A stretch of DNA of 64,000 nucleotides from Jejuia sp. UBA6058 (lineage in GTDB: Bacteria; Bacteroidota; Bacteroidia; Flavobacteriales; Flavobacteriaceae). Position 1 is the stretch's first letter, and every line of letters begins with the position of its first letter. Below the pieces are notes generated by a model. The model saw only the letters and a list, made by a program, of their open reading frames with translations, did no database searches and had not been told where the DNA came from. The position numbers and the translations under genes are program-made. Location: positions 364,490 through 428,489 of the forward strand of contig DIYI01000009.1 in NCBI GenBank assembly GCA_002428965.1. The letters run 5' to 3'. Positions 35,110 to 44,111 of this stretch are shown piece after piece.

Positions 35110-36036
35110 ATGTATAAAGTTAATAGCAATTCATCCACCATCTATCTGACCGATGGTGGATTAGAAACTGATTTAATATTTAACAAAAAAATTGATTTAC
35201 CACACTTTGCTGCATTCCCTCTTTTAGAAAATCCGCAACAAATGGAAATCCTAAGAAAATATTATTTAGAATATTTAGAACTAGCTAGAAGCTTCAAGAC
35301 CAACTTTATTTTAGAAAGCCCAACCTGGCGTGCCAACGAAGACTGGGGTTATACGTTAGGCTATTCTAAAACCGATTTGATAAGACTAAACAAATTGGCT
35401 ATAAAGGAACTTCAATCGTTGAAAACGCTTTTTAAAAATGATATAAATTCTATTTTGGTAAGCGGTCAAATTGGTCCTCGAGGAGATGGCTATCAAGTTG
35501 AAGATGCTATGAAAGCGGCAAATGCCAAAGCATACCACGACTTACAAATTAAAGCATTTAAGGAAGCGGGAGCAGATTTGATAACGGCTATAACAATGAA
35601 CTATGTAGATGAGGCCTTTGGCATAGTACTGTCTGCCCAATCAAACAATATGCCTGTAGTTATTTCATTTACTGTTGAAACTGATGGTAATTTACCTAGT
35701 GGCGAATCACTTGAAGAAGCCATTACTGCTATTGATAGTTTTTCAGATAACTATCCATCTTATTATATGATAAACTGTGCGCACCCAACTCATTTTTCAG
35801 AAAAAATTAAATCAAATTCAAAATGGAAGTCAAGAATTAAAGGAATTCGCGCTAATGCATCCTGTAAAAGCCATGCGGAATTAGATCAATCCACCGAATT
35901 GGATATAGGCAATAAAGAGGAGCTTGGACAATTACATATCCATTTAAAAGAGCACCTCCCGAATCTTAATGTTTTTGGCGGTTGTTGCGGCACCGACACC
36001 TCACATATAAAGTCCATTTGCAAACATGTGTTGTGA
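35110..36036 (+). CDS. Homocysteine S-methyltransferase family protein
   Basis: Zinc enzyme of 308 residues that transfers a methyl group to homocysteine (MmuM-like) or a related thiol. DGGLETDLIF opens the barrel. Zinc ligands are the Cys in INCAHPTH and the Cys pair in VFGGCCGTDTSHI. Short for the family but complete. Transcribed with the hydroxylase gene; the reason for that pairing is unclear. Confidence 0.9.
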   Translation: MYKVNSNSSTIYLTDGGLETDLIFNKKIDLPHFAAFPLLENPQQMEILRKYYLEYLELARSFKTNFILESPTWRANEDWGYTLGYSKTDLIRLNKLAIKELQSLKTLFKNDINSILVSGQIGPRGDGYQVEDAMKAANAKAYHDLQIKAFKEAGADLITAITMNYVDEAFGIVLSAQSNNMPVVISFTVETDGNLPSGESLEEAITAIDSFSDNYPSYYMINCAHPTHFSEKIKSNSKWKSRIKGIRANASCKSHAELDQSTELDIGNKEELGQLHIHLKEHLPNLNVFGGCCGTDTSHIKSICKHVL

Positions 36037-36063
36037 TATTTTCATAACCGGTGCATATGATTG

Positions 36064-36088
36064 GGAGTTCTTTGGAACTCCTTTTTTT
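36064..36088 (+). terminator. Rho-independent terminator after the homocysteine methyltransferase gene
   Basis: GGAGTTC and GAACTCC pair over seven bases with loop TTTG, followed by TTTTTTT. It lies 28 bases after the stop codon. Confidence 0.9.
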
Positions 36089-36169
36089 GTGAAATGATTA
36101 AAAATCTTGTTAGTAAAGAATTTGATGAACGACAAAGCTTATTGTATTTTTACAGCCTAACACTAATCA

Positions 36170-36859
36170 ATGACCAAAATAAATGTCATTATACCTGCGT
36201 ATAATGAAGCAGATTCTATAGCCAAGGTTATTAGGGATATTCCCCCAATAGTTGACGAGACTATCGTGGTAAACAATAACTCCACCGATGCTACCGAAGC
36301 CAATGCAAAACAAGCTGGAGCTACTGTTTTAACCGAAAGCCAAAAAGGTTATGGTTATGCATGCTTACGAGGCATTGATTATATCTCTAAAAAACCTCAC
36401 AAACCAGATATCATTGCTTTTCTAGATGGGGATTATAGCGATTACCCCGAAGAACTTACTAAACTTGTATCACCAATTCTTGAAAAGGACGTCGATTTTG
36501 TTGTAGGAGCACGTGTAAAACAACTGAGGGAAAAAGGAGCTATGACCACCCCGCAAATTTTTGGGAATTGGTTGGCTACCTTTTTAATGAAACTCTTTTT
36601 TAATGCGAAGTTTTCAGACCTTGGTCCGTTTAGAGCTATAAAATACAATAAACTAATAGCGCTAAACATGGAAGACAAAACTTATGGGTGGACTGTAGAA
36701 ATGCAATTAAAAGCACTAAAACAGAAGCTTAGTTATGTGGAAGTCCCTGTAAACTATAGAAATAGAATTGGTGTCTCAAAAGTTTCTGGAACCATAAAAG
36801 GTGCTATATTTGCAGGCATAAAGATACTAGGTTGGATTTTTAAATACAGTCTTAAATAA
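36170..36859 (+). CDS. Family 2 glycosyltransferase (dolichyl-phosphate mannose synthase-like)
   Basis: GT-A glycosyltransferase of 229 residues that probably loads a sugar onto a polyprenyl phosphate. INVIIPAYNEADSI is the nucleotide-sugar loop, VVNNNSTDAT the second motif, FLDGDYSDYP the DxD-type metal site and LGPFRAIKYN with YGWTVEMQLKA the acceptor region. No C-terminal membrane helices. It shares the TAATG of its stop with the next gene, so the three glycosyltransferases form an operon whose product chain is consistent with a mannose-type surface glycan. Confidence 0.9.
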   Translation: MTKINVIIPAYNEADSIAKVIRDIPPIVDETIVVNNNSTDATEANAKQAGATVLTESQKGYGYACLRGIDYISKKPHKPDIIAFLDGDYSDYPEELTKLVSPILEKDVDFVVGARVKQLREKGAMTTPQIFGNWLATFLMKLFFNAKFSDLGPFRAIKYNKLIALNMEDKTYGWTVEMQLKALKQKLSYVEVPVNYRNRIGVSKVSGTIKGAIFAGIKILGWIFKYSLK

Positions 36860-38349
36860 TGTATATAGAAACTACCATTATTATCATCTACACTATTGCG
36901 CTACTGCTCATATTTATGTATGCTTTGGCTCAATTAAACCTCCTGTTTAACTATTTGTCAGCTCAAAAAAAAGACACTTCTTGTGATACTTTTGATTTAT
37001 CAAATCCCGATGAGGTACCTTATGTTACAATTCAGCTGCCTGTTTACAATGAAATGTATGTTATGGAGCGTTTGTTGGATAATATTGCCAAAGTAGATTA
37101 TCCAAAAAACAAATTAGAAATCCAAGTACTGGACGACTCTACCGATGAAACTGTAAAAAGCACAAAAGCCCAGATACTTGAACTTCAAAAAACAGGACTA
37201 GACATTCAACATATTACCAGAAAAGTAAGAACAGGATTTAAAGCTGGGGCATTAAAAGAAGGTTTAAAAATAGCAAAAGGTGAATTTATTGCAATTTTCG
37301 ATTCTGATTTCCTTCCTAAGTCGGATTGGTTAAAACGAACTATTCCTTATTTTAAAGATGAAGAGGTTGGCGTTGTTCAAACCAAATGGGGGCACATTAA
37401 TCGTAATTTTTCAGTACTCACAAAAATTCAAGCCTTTGCTCTAGATGCGCATTTTACCTTAGAACAGGTTGGACGAAATAGTAAAGGACACTTTATTAAT
37501 TTTAATGGAACCGCTGGTATTTGGAGAAAAGAATGCATTATAGATGCAGGTAATTGGGAAGGTGACACATTAACCGAAGATTTAGATTTAAGCTATCGTG
37601 CTCAACTAAAAAATTGGAAATTTAAATATTTAGAGGATGTTGAAACTCCAGCAGAATTACCAGTGGTTATAAGCGCTGCGCGTTCTCAACAATTTAGATG
37701 GAATAAGGGTGGTGCCGAAAACTTTAGAAAAATGTTATGGCGTGTTTTAAAAAGTGAAACTATTTCAGCCAAAACTAAAGTTCATGGTTTGTTGCATTTA
37801 CTAAATAGCACTATGTTTTTAAACATTCTTATTGTGGCTATTTTAAGTATTCCTATGCTTTATATTAAAAACGAATACGCGCATTTAAAACCCTACTTTT
37901 ATGTAATGAGTTTTTTCGTGATAAGCACCATTATTTTCTTTGTGTGTTATTGGATGATGTACCGCAGAACATATGGTAGTGGGATAAAGAACTTTGTAAA
38001 TTACATTGGTATGTTTTTCGTGTTCTTCTCCATCGCCATGGGCTTTTCACTTCATAATTCTATAGCGGTTTTAGAAGGACATTTAGGAAAGAAAAGCGAG
38101 TTTGTACGTACACCAAAATTCAATTTAAAAAAGTATAAAGACAATTGGAAAAACAATAAATACATCAAGAAAACCGTATCTGTACATGTTATCTTCGAGG
38201 GGCTTTTAATGGCATACTTTGGCTTTGGAATGTACAGTGCGTTTATTGTGGGTGATCAAGGAGGCGATTTCGGACTATTCCCATTCCACCTAATGTTATT
38301 TGTTGGTTTTGGATATGTGTTTTTTAAGTCTTTGGCTTCTAAGGTTTAA
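36859..38349 (+). CDS. Cellulose synthase-like family 2 glycosyltransferase
   Basis: Processive-type membrane glycosyltransferase of 496 residues. After one N-terminal helix come IQLPVYNEMYV, VLDDSTDET, FDSDFLPK (DxD), TEDLDLSYR and QQFRWNKGG (the QxxRW motif), followed by four or five C-terminal helices. The arrangement is that of the cellulose synthase/glucomannan synthase superfamily; the polymer is not known. Dispersed repeat copy C begins nine bases after its stop and separates it from the third gene of the run. Confidence 0.9.
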   Translation: MYIETTIIIIYTIALLLIFMYALAQLNLLFNYLSAQKKDTSCDTFDLSNPDEVPYVTIQLPVYNEMYVMERLLDNIAKVDYPKNKLEIQVLDDSTDETVKSTKAQILELQKTGLDIQHITRKVRTGFKAGALKEGLKIAKGEFIAIFDSDFLPKSDWLKRTIPYFKDEEVGVVQTKWGHINRNFSVLTKIQAFALDAHFTLEQVGRNSKGHFINFNGTAGIWRKECIIDAGNWEGDTLTEDLDLSYRAQLKNWKFKYLEDVETPAELPVVISAARSQQFRWNKGGAENFRKMLWRVLKSETISAKTKVHGLLHLLNSTMFLNILIVAILSIPMLYIKNEYAHLKPYFYVMSFFVISTIIFFVCYWMMYRRTYGSGIKNFVNYIGMFFVFFSIAMGFSLHNSIAVLEGHLGKKSEFVRTPKFNLKKYKDNWKNNKYIKKTVSVHVIFEGLLMAYFGFGMYSAFIVGDQGGDFGLFPFHLMLFVGFGYVFFKSLASKV

Positions 38350-38357
38350 TATATTTT

Positions 38358-38448
38358 GGGCGTTACCCACAAGGGGTCGCGCTTTCCATTAATAGTTTTG
38401 GCTCGATGCGCGCCTCACCAAAAGCTAACCATTACAATCGCTAACGCA
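38358..38448 (+). repeat. Dispersed repeat, copy C (after the cellulose synthase-like gene)
   Basis: Begins GGGCGTTACCC nine bases after a stop codon, continues GGGTCGCGCTTTCC, holds TTTTGGCTCGATGCG and CCTCACCAAAAGC (TTTTGG/CCAAAA can pair) and ends CGCTAACGCA. It is closely similar to the reverse complement of copy B and shares the ends of copy A. The reading frame of the following gene stays open through it, so that gene's start is easily mis-called. Confidence 0.85.
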
Positions 38449-38467
38449 GATCCTGAGAAAATCAAGT

Positions 38468-38475
38468 TATATTTG
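38468..38475 (+). promoter_or_regulatory. Bacteroidetes -7 box for the GT-C mannosyltransferase gene
   Basis: TATATTTG is an exact TAnnTTTG match ending three bases before the ATG at 38479. This suggests a leaderless start and a promoter placed right after repeat C. Confidence 0.5.
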
Positions 38476-38478
38476 TTT

Positions 38479-39900
38479 ATGCCTTTAAAAACTTTGCTTT
38501 TCAAAACATTTAAAACACCTGTTCTTCTTATTTTGCTAAGTATTATTTTTTACTGGCTTTTCGCTTATAATTTAGTGCGTATAGAATATTTAAAGCTAGT
38601 TTTACTGTATACAGGTTTATTCTTTCTCTTCTTTAAATTACTAAACAGTTTTAAAAATAACACCAAACTTTTAACTTATTTAGCCTTTGGCTTTAGAGCT
38701 ATTTTTATTTTTGCAATACCAAATCTCTCTCAAGATTTTTATCGATTTATTTGGGATGGACGGATGATTTTGGAAGGTTTTAACCCTTATTTGTATACTG
38801 TTGAATTCTTTATGTCTCAAGGAGAATTACCAATTGCTCAAGCTAAAGAATTGAGAGAAGGCATGGGAGCCTTAAATGCTGGTCATTATACCAATTACCC
38901 ACCTCTAAATCAACTCTGTTTTACAATTGCTAATATATTTTCAAGTAATAGCATCTTGGGATCAGTTATAGTAATGCGACTTTTAATTATTGCCGCTGAT
39001 TTTGGCACACTTTATTTTGGAAAAAAATTATTGGAGAAACTTAATATTTCAACTTATAATATCTTTTGGTATATTTTAAATCCTTTTATCATCATTGAAC
39101 TTACTGGAAATTTACACTTTGAAGGTGTAATGATTTTCTTTTTAGTATGGAGTTTATATTTACTTTATATTGGTAGATGGCAGTGGAGTGCTGTAGTTTT
39201 AGCATTTTCAATTTCCGTAAAACTTATACCTTTAATTTTTCTACCATTGTTTTTTCAATGGTTTATCAAACGTGAAGATGAGACACTGAATCAAGTTCAG
39301 CATGAAAAAACAAAAATGCATATTTTTAAAGGATTAGGCAGATTAATATGTTTCTACCTTATCATTCTAGGGACAGTCATTCTTTTATTTCTACCGTTTT
39401 ACTCTTCAGATTTTATAAATAACTATTCTGCAACAGTTGCTCTTTGGTTTCAAAACTTTGAGTTCAATGCAAGCATTTATTATTTAGCGAGAGAAATTGG
39501 GTACACCTTTAGAGGTTATAATGAAATTGCCACCATTGGAAAAATAATTGCTATTGTGGTTGTGCTATTTACTGTAAGTATTACTTTTTTTAGAAGAAAT
39601 TCTAGCATGGCTAAACTTATTACGGCAATGTTACTTGTACTTTCTTTTTATTATTTTACTGCTACAACAGTACACCCTTGGTATGTTGCAACATTATTAG
39701 TTCTATCAATATTTACGAAATATAAATTCCCATTAGTATGGAGCTTTGTAATCATCTTAAGTTATCTGGCTTACATCAATTTAAATAAAGCAGACAAATC
39801 TGAAAATTTATGGATTATCACCCTAGAATATAGCATAGTATACGCAGTTTTCATATGGGAAGTTTTCGTGAAAAAAAACACAAAAAAATACGTGCTTTAA
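38479..39900 (+). CDS. GT-C fold membrane mannosyltransferase-like protein (GT87-like)
   Basis: Polytopic inner-membrane protein of 473 residues with about ten or eleven helices. DFYRFIWDGRMILEGFNPYLY has the Asp-containing first-loop pattern of polyprenyl-phosphate-sugar-using GT-C enzymes, and ISVKLIPLIFLP and TTVHPWYVATL fit the GT87-like group. It probably uses the lipid-linked sugar made by the first gene of the run. An open extension to 38356 consists of translated repeat C and was rejected. A short dispersed palindrome lies inside the frame at 39281-39305. The stop codon overlaps the convergent gene within TGCTTTAAAGCA. Confidence 0.85.
   Translation: MPLKTLLFKTFKTPVLLILLSIIFYWLFAYNLVRIEYLKLVLLYTGLFFLFFKLLNSFKNNTKLLTYLAFGFRAIFIFAIPNLSQDFYRFIWDGRMILEGFNPYLYTVEFFMSQGELPIAQAKELREGMGALNAGHYTNYPPLNQLCFTIANIFSSNSILGSVIVMRLLIIAADFGTLYFGKKLLEKLNISTYNIFWYILNPFIIIELTGNLHFEGVMIFFLVWSLYLLYIGRWQWSAVVLAFSISVKLIPLIFLPLFFQWFIKREDETLNQVQHEKTKMHIFKGLGRLICFYLIILGTVILLFLPFYSSDFINNYSATVALWFQNFEFNASIYYLAREIGYTFRGYNEIATIGKIIAIVVVLFTVSITFFRRNSSMAKLITAMLLVLSFYYFTATTVHPWYVATLLVLSIFTKYKFPLVWSFVIILSYLAYINLNKADKSENLWIITLEYSIVYAVFIWEVFVKKNTKKYVL
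39281..39305 (+). repeat. Short dispersed palindrome inside a coding region
   Basis: ACTGAATCAAGTTCAGCATGA sits within the mannosyltransferase frame and closely resembles 45032-45056 (ATCCTGGACCAAGTTCAGGATGA): both read CTGrAyCAAGTTCAGnATGA. It encodes the loop residues ETLNQVQHEK. Confidence 0.55.
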
Positions 39901-40118
39901 AGCAATTTTAAACTTTGCACGCGGTAAATTTCATCCTCACCATCAAAGTCTTCAACAAAGGTTATTTTAAAATCCTTATCAATTAAATCTTTGTTATTCT
40001 TTAAATCAAATTGCTTTAAAACACGAGGATGTACTTCTTCAAAGGCCAATTCCTCGCCATTTTCAAACCAAAAAGTAAAATAACCGTTTTTATAGGATTT
40101 AAAAACAGCTGTTCTCAT
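39897..40118 (-). CDS. Small conserved protein of unknown function
   Basis: 73 residues, no signal peptide, beta-rich and acidic at the C-terminal half (TAVFKSYKNGYFTFWFENGEEL, VEDFDGEDEIYRV). Similar small proteins occur widely in flavobacteria without an assigned role. It is 20 bases after the 107-residue gene upstream and likely cotranscribed with it. The stop overlaps that of the convergent mannosyltransferase gene. Confidence 0.7.
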   Translation of the reverse strand: MRTAVFKSYKNGYFTFWFENGEELAFEEVHPRVLKQFDLKNNKDLIDKDFKITFVEDFDGEDEIYRVQSLKLL

Positions 40119-40138
40119 AATATAAAAAGTAAAGGGTA

Positions 40139-40462
40139 TTATTCTCTATCTTCAATCGTTTCAGCATCCATTTTAGGAGATTGTACTGCATTGGAATCAT
40201 CACTATCAAGATTTTCGTAATCATCCTCATCATAATTTTGCATTGTTACCGCTAGCTTAGAACTTACTTTTACTAAATACTTAGTATCAGAAGTAGTTAC
40301 TTCAACAGCTTCAATCATGTCGTTATGCTGATTTCTAAAGGATATAATATGGTCGTCATCATATCCATCTGGATATTTTTCAACTAATAAGGCAAGAATC
40401 TCGGGGGTTAATTTTTTGAAATCTACAATAACCCGCTTTAAGTTATCATGTTTTGGTTTCAT
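40139..40462 (-). CDS. Small acidic conserved protein
   Basis: 107 residues, no signal peptide. The N-terminal 75 residues look folded (RVIVDFKKLTPEILALLVEKYPDGYDDDHIISF, VEVTTSDTKYLVKVSSKLA), and the C-terminal 35 are very acidic and probably disordered (NYDEDDYENLDSDDSN). Flavobacterial homologues are sometimes mislabelled DNA primase; nothing here supports that. The start has no upstream competitor. Confidence 0.72.
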   Translation of the reverse strand: MKPKHDNLKRVIVDFKKLTPEILALLVEKYPDGYDDDHIISFRNQHNDMIEAVEVTTSDTKYLVKVSSKLAVTMQNYDEDDYENLDSDDSNAVQSPKMDAETIEDRE

Positions 40463-40691
40463 GGTTGGTTAAATTATTTTGATTTGGCTATTTTACTTGC
40501 AAAAAGATACGGAAAAAATAAAATGACAACAATATCAAATTATATTTTGTCCAATTTTTGAGCAATTTTTTCAAATTCTAAATAACGAAGCTAAAATTGA
40601 TACGTTAATTTTAGGTTATGAGAATAAAAAATTAACACTAAAAATATTAAGTTATTAATAGGCTCTTCAATAAAACTTGGAGACGGAAATT

Positions 40692-42989
40692 TTATGCCAT
40701 TTTTCTTCTTGCTCCCATTTCAGTTGGAAATAAATTAAGAATTATGGTTTTTTTAAATTGGTCAATGTCATAGGGTTTCAAGATGATATCATTCATACCA
40801 CATTCAAATATCTGATACTTTTGTTCTTCTATTTCAACTGCTGTTAAGGCGATTATTGGTATAAATTTATTGAAAAATCTGATTTCTCTAGTTGCTTCTA
40901 TACCATTTTTTACGGGCATATTAATGTCCATCAAGACCAAATCAAAGTTGCTTTCTTTAACCATATTAATAGCCACTTCTCCATTTTGGGCAATATCACA
41001 TACCACATCTTCACCCTCTAAAATTCGTTTAGTAACTGTTTGGTTAATACGGTTGTCTTCGACTATTAATATCTTCTTATTAGATAACTGTTTGAAATCT
41101 AATATGGGGGATGTGATTGTTTCACTATCTGTAATTTCGGCTCCAATCTCTAAGGTAAATTTAAATATTGTACCCTGTCCTAACTTACTTTCTACATTAA
41201 TGGTTCCTCCTGCTTGTTCGACCAGTTTTTTTACAATTGGCAACCCTAATCCTGTACCTTGATATTCATTGGATGAGGCATCAATTTGAGTAAATTCATT
41301 AAATATTTGATCCAGTTTATTCGTTGGAATTCCAGGTCCTGTGTCTTGAACAACGAATTGAAGTTTTACCTTATCCTCAAATGTACCGAATGTACTAACT
41401 AGTAAATTGATTTCACCTTTTTCAGTGAACTTGCAAGCATTACCAACCAAATTCATTAAAATCTGTGAAAGCCTAACAGAATTTCCTTTAAGTAAACTAG
41501 GAACATCTTCATCTATATTTACATTAATTTCATTTTGATGCTGAACTCTAATATATTCAAAAGTAGACACCATATTGCCAATTAGAGTATCTAAACTAAA
41601 TATAGAATCTTCTTCCTTAACACTATTACTTTCTATTTTGTTAATCTGCAGTAAATCATTAATTAATGCCAATAAATAATTTGCCGAAAATTTTAGCGAG
41701 TTCAGATCTTTTTCATGTTCTTTTAAATCTTTATTTTCTAACAAAATAGAACTCAAGCCAATAACGCCATATAAGGGTGTTCTTAATTCATGGCTTACAG
41801 TGGCGAAAAATTTGGTTTTTGCTTTAGTTAGCTCATCACTTTTTTGTTTTTCAATTATGTACTGCTCATTTTTCTCTTGTAAATTTCTTATCAAAACCTT
41901 TCTTTTTTGATAAGCCATGAAAAATATACATAAAACAATTATTAGACATATACCCGCACCAAATCCTAGTATCAGTAGTATGTTTTTGCGATCTGCTTGC
42001 TCTAGTAATAGCTTTTTTTCAAGCTCTTTAGACTTTATTTGTTCCTTAAAACGTTCTACATTAAGCTTTGCACTTACTGATTCAATAATACTTTTGGCCT
42101 CATTAGTCTTTTTTTCCTCTTCATAGACTTCTAGAGTTTTGCTTATGTTATAGAAACCTTCATAATCCCCTCTCATCTCCATAGCATCTTTATAGCCATC
42201 ATACCCCTCTAGTAAAGCATCCTTAAAATCTGTATTTTCACAAAGGGCAATGGTCTTATTAAAGTATGTAATTGCTTCATCAGGATGATTTAGTAAAAGG
42301 TGCCATCTTCCTATATTGTGATAATGACTTGCTGCAAAATGCGGTGGATTCCCTAAAAGATTTAAATAGTGCTCCGTTTTTTTAAGATGAAATTCAGATT
42401 TTTTCGGTTGCTTAGTTTCATTAAAAGCTCTACACAAATTATGATGAAGCTTGAATAACCTAAGAGTATCTTTTAGCTTTTCTGCAATTTCTATGCTTTC
42501 CAGATAAGCTCTTATTGTTCTACCCTTATAACCTTTGGTATAGTAATAAATATTAGAAATGTTACTTTTAAATCGTAATAAAAGAGAGCTGTCATTTGTT
42601 TTTACAGCCTCGTCTAACGACTTCAAAAACAAATTTTTAGCACCAAGCGTATCCTTAATTCTTATAAGCGTATTCCCAACAATTGATCTTACTTGATGAA
42701 TGTGCTCCTTATTAGCACTTTTTTTGGCCAATGGCAGTCCTTTATCGGCGTATATCAAAATTGGTGCATAATTGGATTTATAAAATTCCTCGGTCATCCA
42801 ATGCATCATAGCCTCGACATGGTCTGTAATCTCTTTGTCAGTAGAATCGATAGATATTTTGGGCATTCTTTCAATTACAGAATTCAGTGGGTGCTCTTCA
42901 GCTTCAAAACCTAAATTTTCTTGTTGCCCAGAAAGACCCAAATTAATGAGAAAGAAAATTATAAAAAATATTATGTTAGTCGGTTTCAC
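40692..42989 (-). CDS. Hybrid sensor histidine kinase with periplasmic TPR domain
   Basis: Signal-transducing kinase of 765 residues. A signal peptide-like start (LGLSGQ) is followed by TPR-type helices to about residue 330 and a membrane helix near 335-360. Then come HisKA with the phosphorylated His about 399 in FFATVSHELRTP, HATPase_c (NLVGNACKFT, DTGPGIP, GTGLGLPIVKKLV), and a receiver domain with phospho-acceptor Asp about 687 in LVLMDINMP and the Lys of LKPYD. No partner regulator with a DNA-binding domain is adjacent, so output is unclear. Confidence 0.93.
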   Translation of the reverse strand: MKPTNIIFFIIFFLINLGLSGQQENLGFEAEEHPLNSVIERMPKISIDSTDKEITDHVEAMMHWMTEEFYKSNYAPILIYADKGLPLAKKSANKEHIHQVRSIVGNTLIRIKDTLGAKNLFLKSLDEAVKTNDSSLLLRFKSNISNIYYYTKGYKGRTIRAYLESIEIAEKLKDTLRLFKLHHNLCRAFNETKQPKKSEFHLKKTEHYLNLLGNPPHFAASHYHNIGRWHLLLNHPDEAITYFNKTIALCENTDFKDALLEGYDGYKDAMEMRGDYEGFYNISKTLEVYEEEKKTNEAKSIIESVSAKLNVERFKEQIKSKELEKKLLLEQADRKNILLILGFGAGICLIIVLCIFFMAYQKRKVLIRNLQEKNEQYIIEKQKSDELTKAKTKFFATVSHELRTPLYGVIGLSSILLENKDLKEHEKDLNSLKFSANYLLALINDLLQINKIESNSVKEEDSIFSLDTLIGNMVSTFEYIRVQHQNEINVNIDEDVPSLLKGNSVRLSQILMNLVGNACKFTEKGEINLLVSTFGTFEDKVKLQFVVQDTGPGIPTNKLDQIFNEFTQIDASSNEYQGTGLGLPIVKKLVEQAGGTINVESKLGQGTIFKFTLEIGAEITDSETITSPILDFKQLSNKKILIVEDNRINQTVTKRILEGEDVVCDIAQNGEVAINMVKESNFDLVLMDINMPVKNGIEATREIRFFNKFIPIIALTAVEIEEQKYQIFECGMNDIILKPYDIDQFKKTIILNLFPTEMGARRKMA

Positions 42990-43206
42990 TAAAATTTGAA
43001 AAAAATACCCGTAAATATATATATTTTTTTACAATTTATTCATTTTATCGAATAAATTTACATTTTATCTTATTTCTTAATGATACTCATTGGAGGATGA
43101 AGAATCTTAAAATCGATTCACATCCAAACAAGCACTGGAAAAAAAAAGTGAATATGCCCTAAAGAAAAAGGAGTAAATTGCCTATGGACACAAGCTTTCC
43201 GTCTGC

Positions 43207-44022
43207 TTATAACATTCTAAGTGTATTCAACTCTTGTTCTGTTAAATGTTTCCAATGTCCGCGAGGAATGTCCTTTTTAGTGAGGTGTCCAATAGCAACA
43301 CAGTCTAAACTTAAAATATCGTAATTAAAAAACTCCAAAATAGTACGGATAATAGTGTTACCAGTATTTTTAATTTTTAAACCCACTTCTTTTTTAGTGG
43401 CGCCATCAATATAGCTTATCTCCTCAACTTCTATTAATTTACCATCAATCTTAAAACCATTCTGAATCTTTTTAAGATCCTCTAGTTTCAGATTTTTGTC
43501 AAGTTCAATATGGAATAAACGTGCAACCCCATTCTTAGAATTTGTAAATTTTTTATGAATAGTATCATCGTTTGTGAACAGCAATAGACCTTTGGAATTT
43601 CTCCCTAAACGACCTATCGGTTTTATCTTGGAATTAGTAGCATTAGCCACCAAATCCATTACAGTTCTACCTTTACCTTCGCTAGTTGTGGTAGCAAATC
43701 CTTTGGGCTTGTTTAAAAGTACATAAGCTTTTTTCTCTGGGCTGATTCTTGAACCATCATAACGCACCTCATCACCAGGTTTTACTTTATAGCCCATTTC
43801 AGTAATTACTTTTCCGTTTACCGAAACCAAACCAGTAGCAATATGCACATCTGCTTCCCTGCGCGAACAAACACCAGCATTAGCCACATATTTATTTAAA
43901 CGAATCTCATCTGAATTTTTCGCCATCTTTCCCGAAGTTGATTTATTCCCGGCTTTATTCATATAACGTCTATCATCCTGCTTGCCCTTAGAAAAATTTC
44001 CTTTGCCCTTATGTCTGTTCAT
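43207..44022 (-). CDS. RsuA/RluB-family pseudouridine synthase homologue lacking the catalytic Asp
   Basis: An intact 271-residue frame with a basic Lys/Gly-rich N-terminus, an S4 domain (LNKYVANAGVCSRREADVHI, VSVNGKVI) and a synthase-fold domain ending LTKKDIPRGHWKHLTEQE. The motif that should read GRLDRNT reads GRLGRNS: the catalytic Asp is Gly (codon 43605-43607). The conserved KxY Tyr is Phe (RLFHIEL) and the C-terminal NRIVRRIFEH pattern is NTIIRTILEF. It is therefore predicted to bind RNA without modifying it. The start 44022 is set by a promoter box at 44038-44045; a TTG at 44040 lies in that box. Confidence 0.88.
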   Translation of the reverse strand: MNRHKGKGNFSKGKQDDRRYMNKAGNKSTSGKMAKNSDEIRLNKYVANAGVCSRREADVHIATGLVSVNGKVITEMGYKVKPGDEVRYDGSRISPEKKAYVLLNKPKGFATTTSEGKGRTVMDLVANATNSKIKPIGRLGRNSKGLLLFTNDDTIHKKFTNSKNGVARLFHIELDKNLKLEDLKKIQNGFKIDGKLIEVEEISYIDGATKKEVGLKIKNTGNTIIRTILEFFNYDILSLDCVAIGHLTKKDIPRGHWKHLTEQELNTLRML

Positions 44023-44037
44023 TACCCTAATTTTTTG

Positions 44038-44045
44038 CAAAGATA
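44038..44045 (-). promoter_or_regulatory. Bacteroidetes -7 box for the degenerate pseudouridine synthase gene
   Basis: The minus strand reads TATCTTTG, an exact TAnnTTTG match, 15 bases before the ATG at 44022. It lets the last gene of the isoprenoid run be expressed on its own. Confidence 0.6.
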
Positions 44046-44111
44046 TACTTAAACATTAGAAAATCTATTGGATATTGTAATCTCTTTGAAATCAATCTCT
44101 TTAACAGAGTA

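Noticed and set aside
38356..38478. N-terminal extension of the mannosyltransferase gene through repeat C
   Set aside because: The added residues are simply translated repeat; the same peptide pattern appears from copy B on the other strand. The ATG at 38479 follows a -7 box and gives a normal membrane protein start.
40139..40462. DNA primase label for the acidic 107-residue protein
   Set aside because: None of the primase zinc or TOPRIM motifs is present; only a small acidic protein can be supported.
43097..43162. 21-codon frame upstream of the histidine kinase gene
   Set aside because: Short, without a ribosome site or family similarity; expected by chance in an AT-rich gap.
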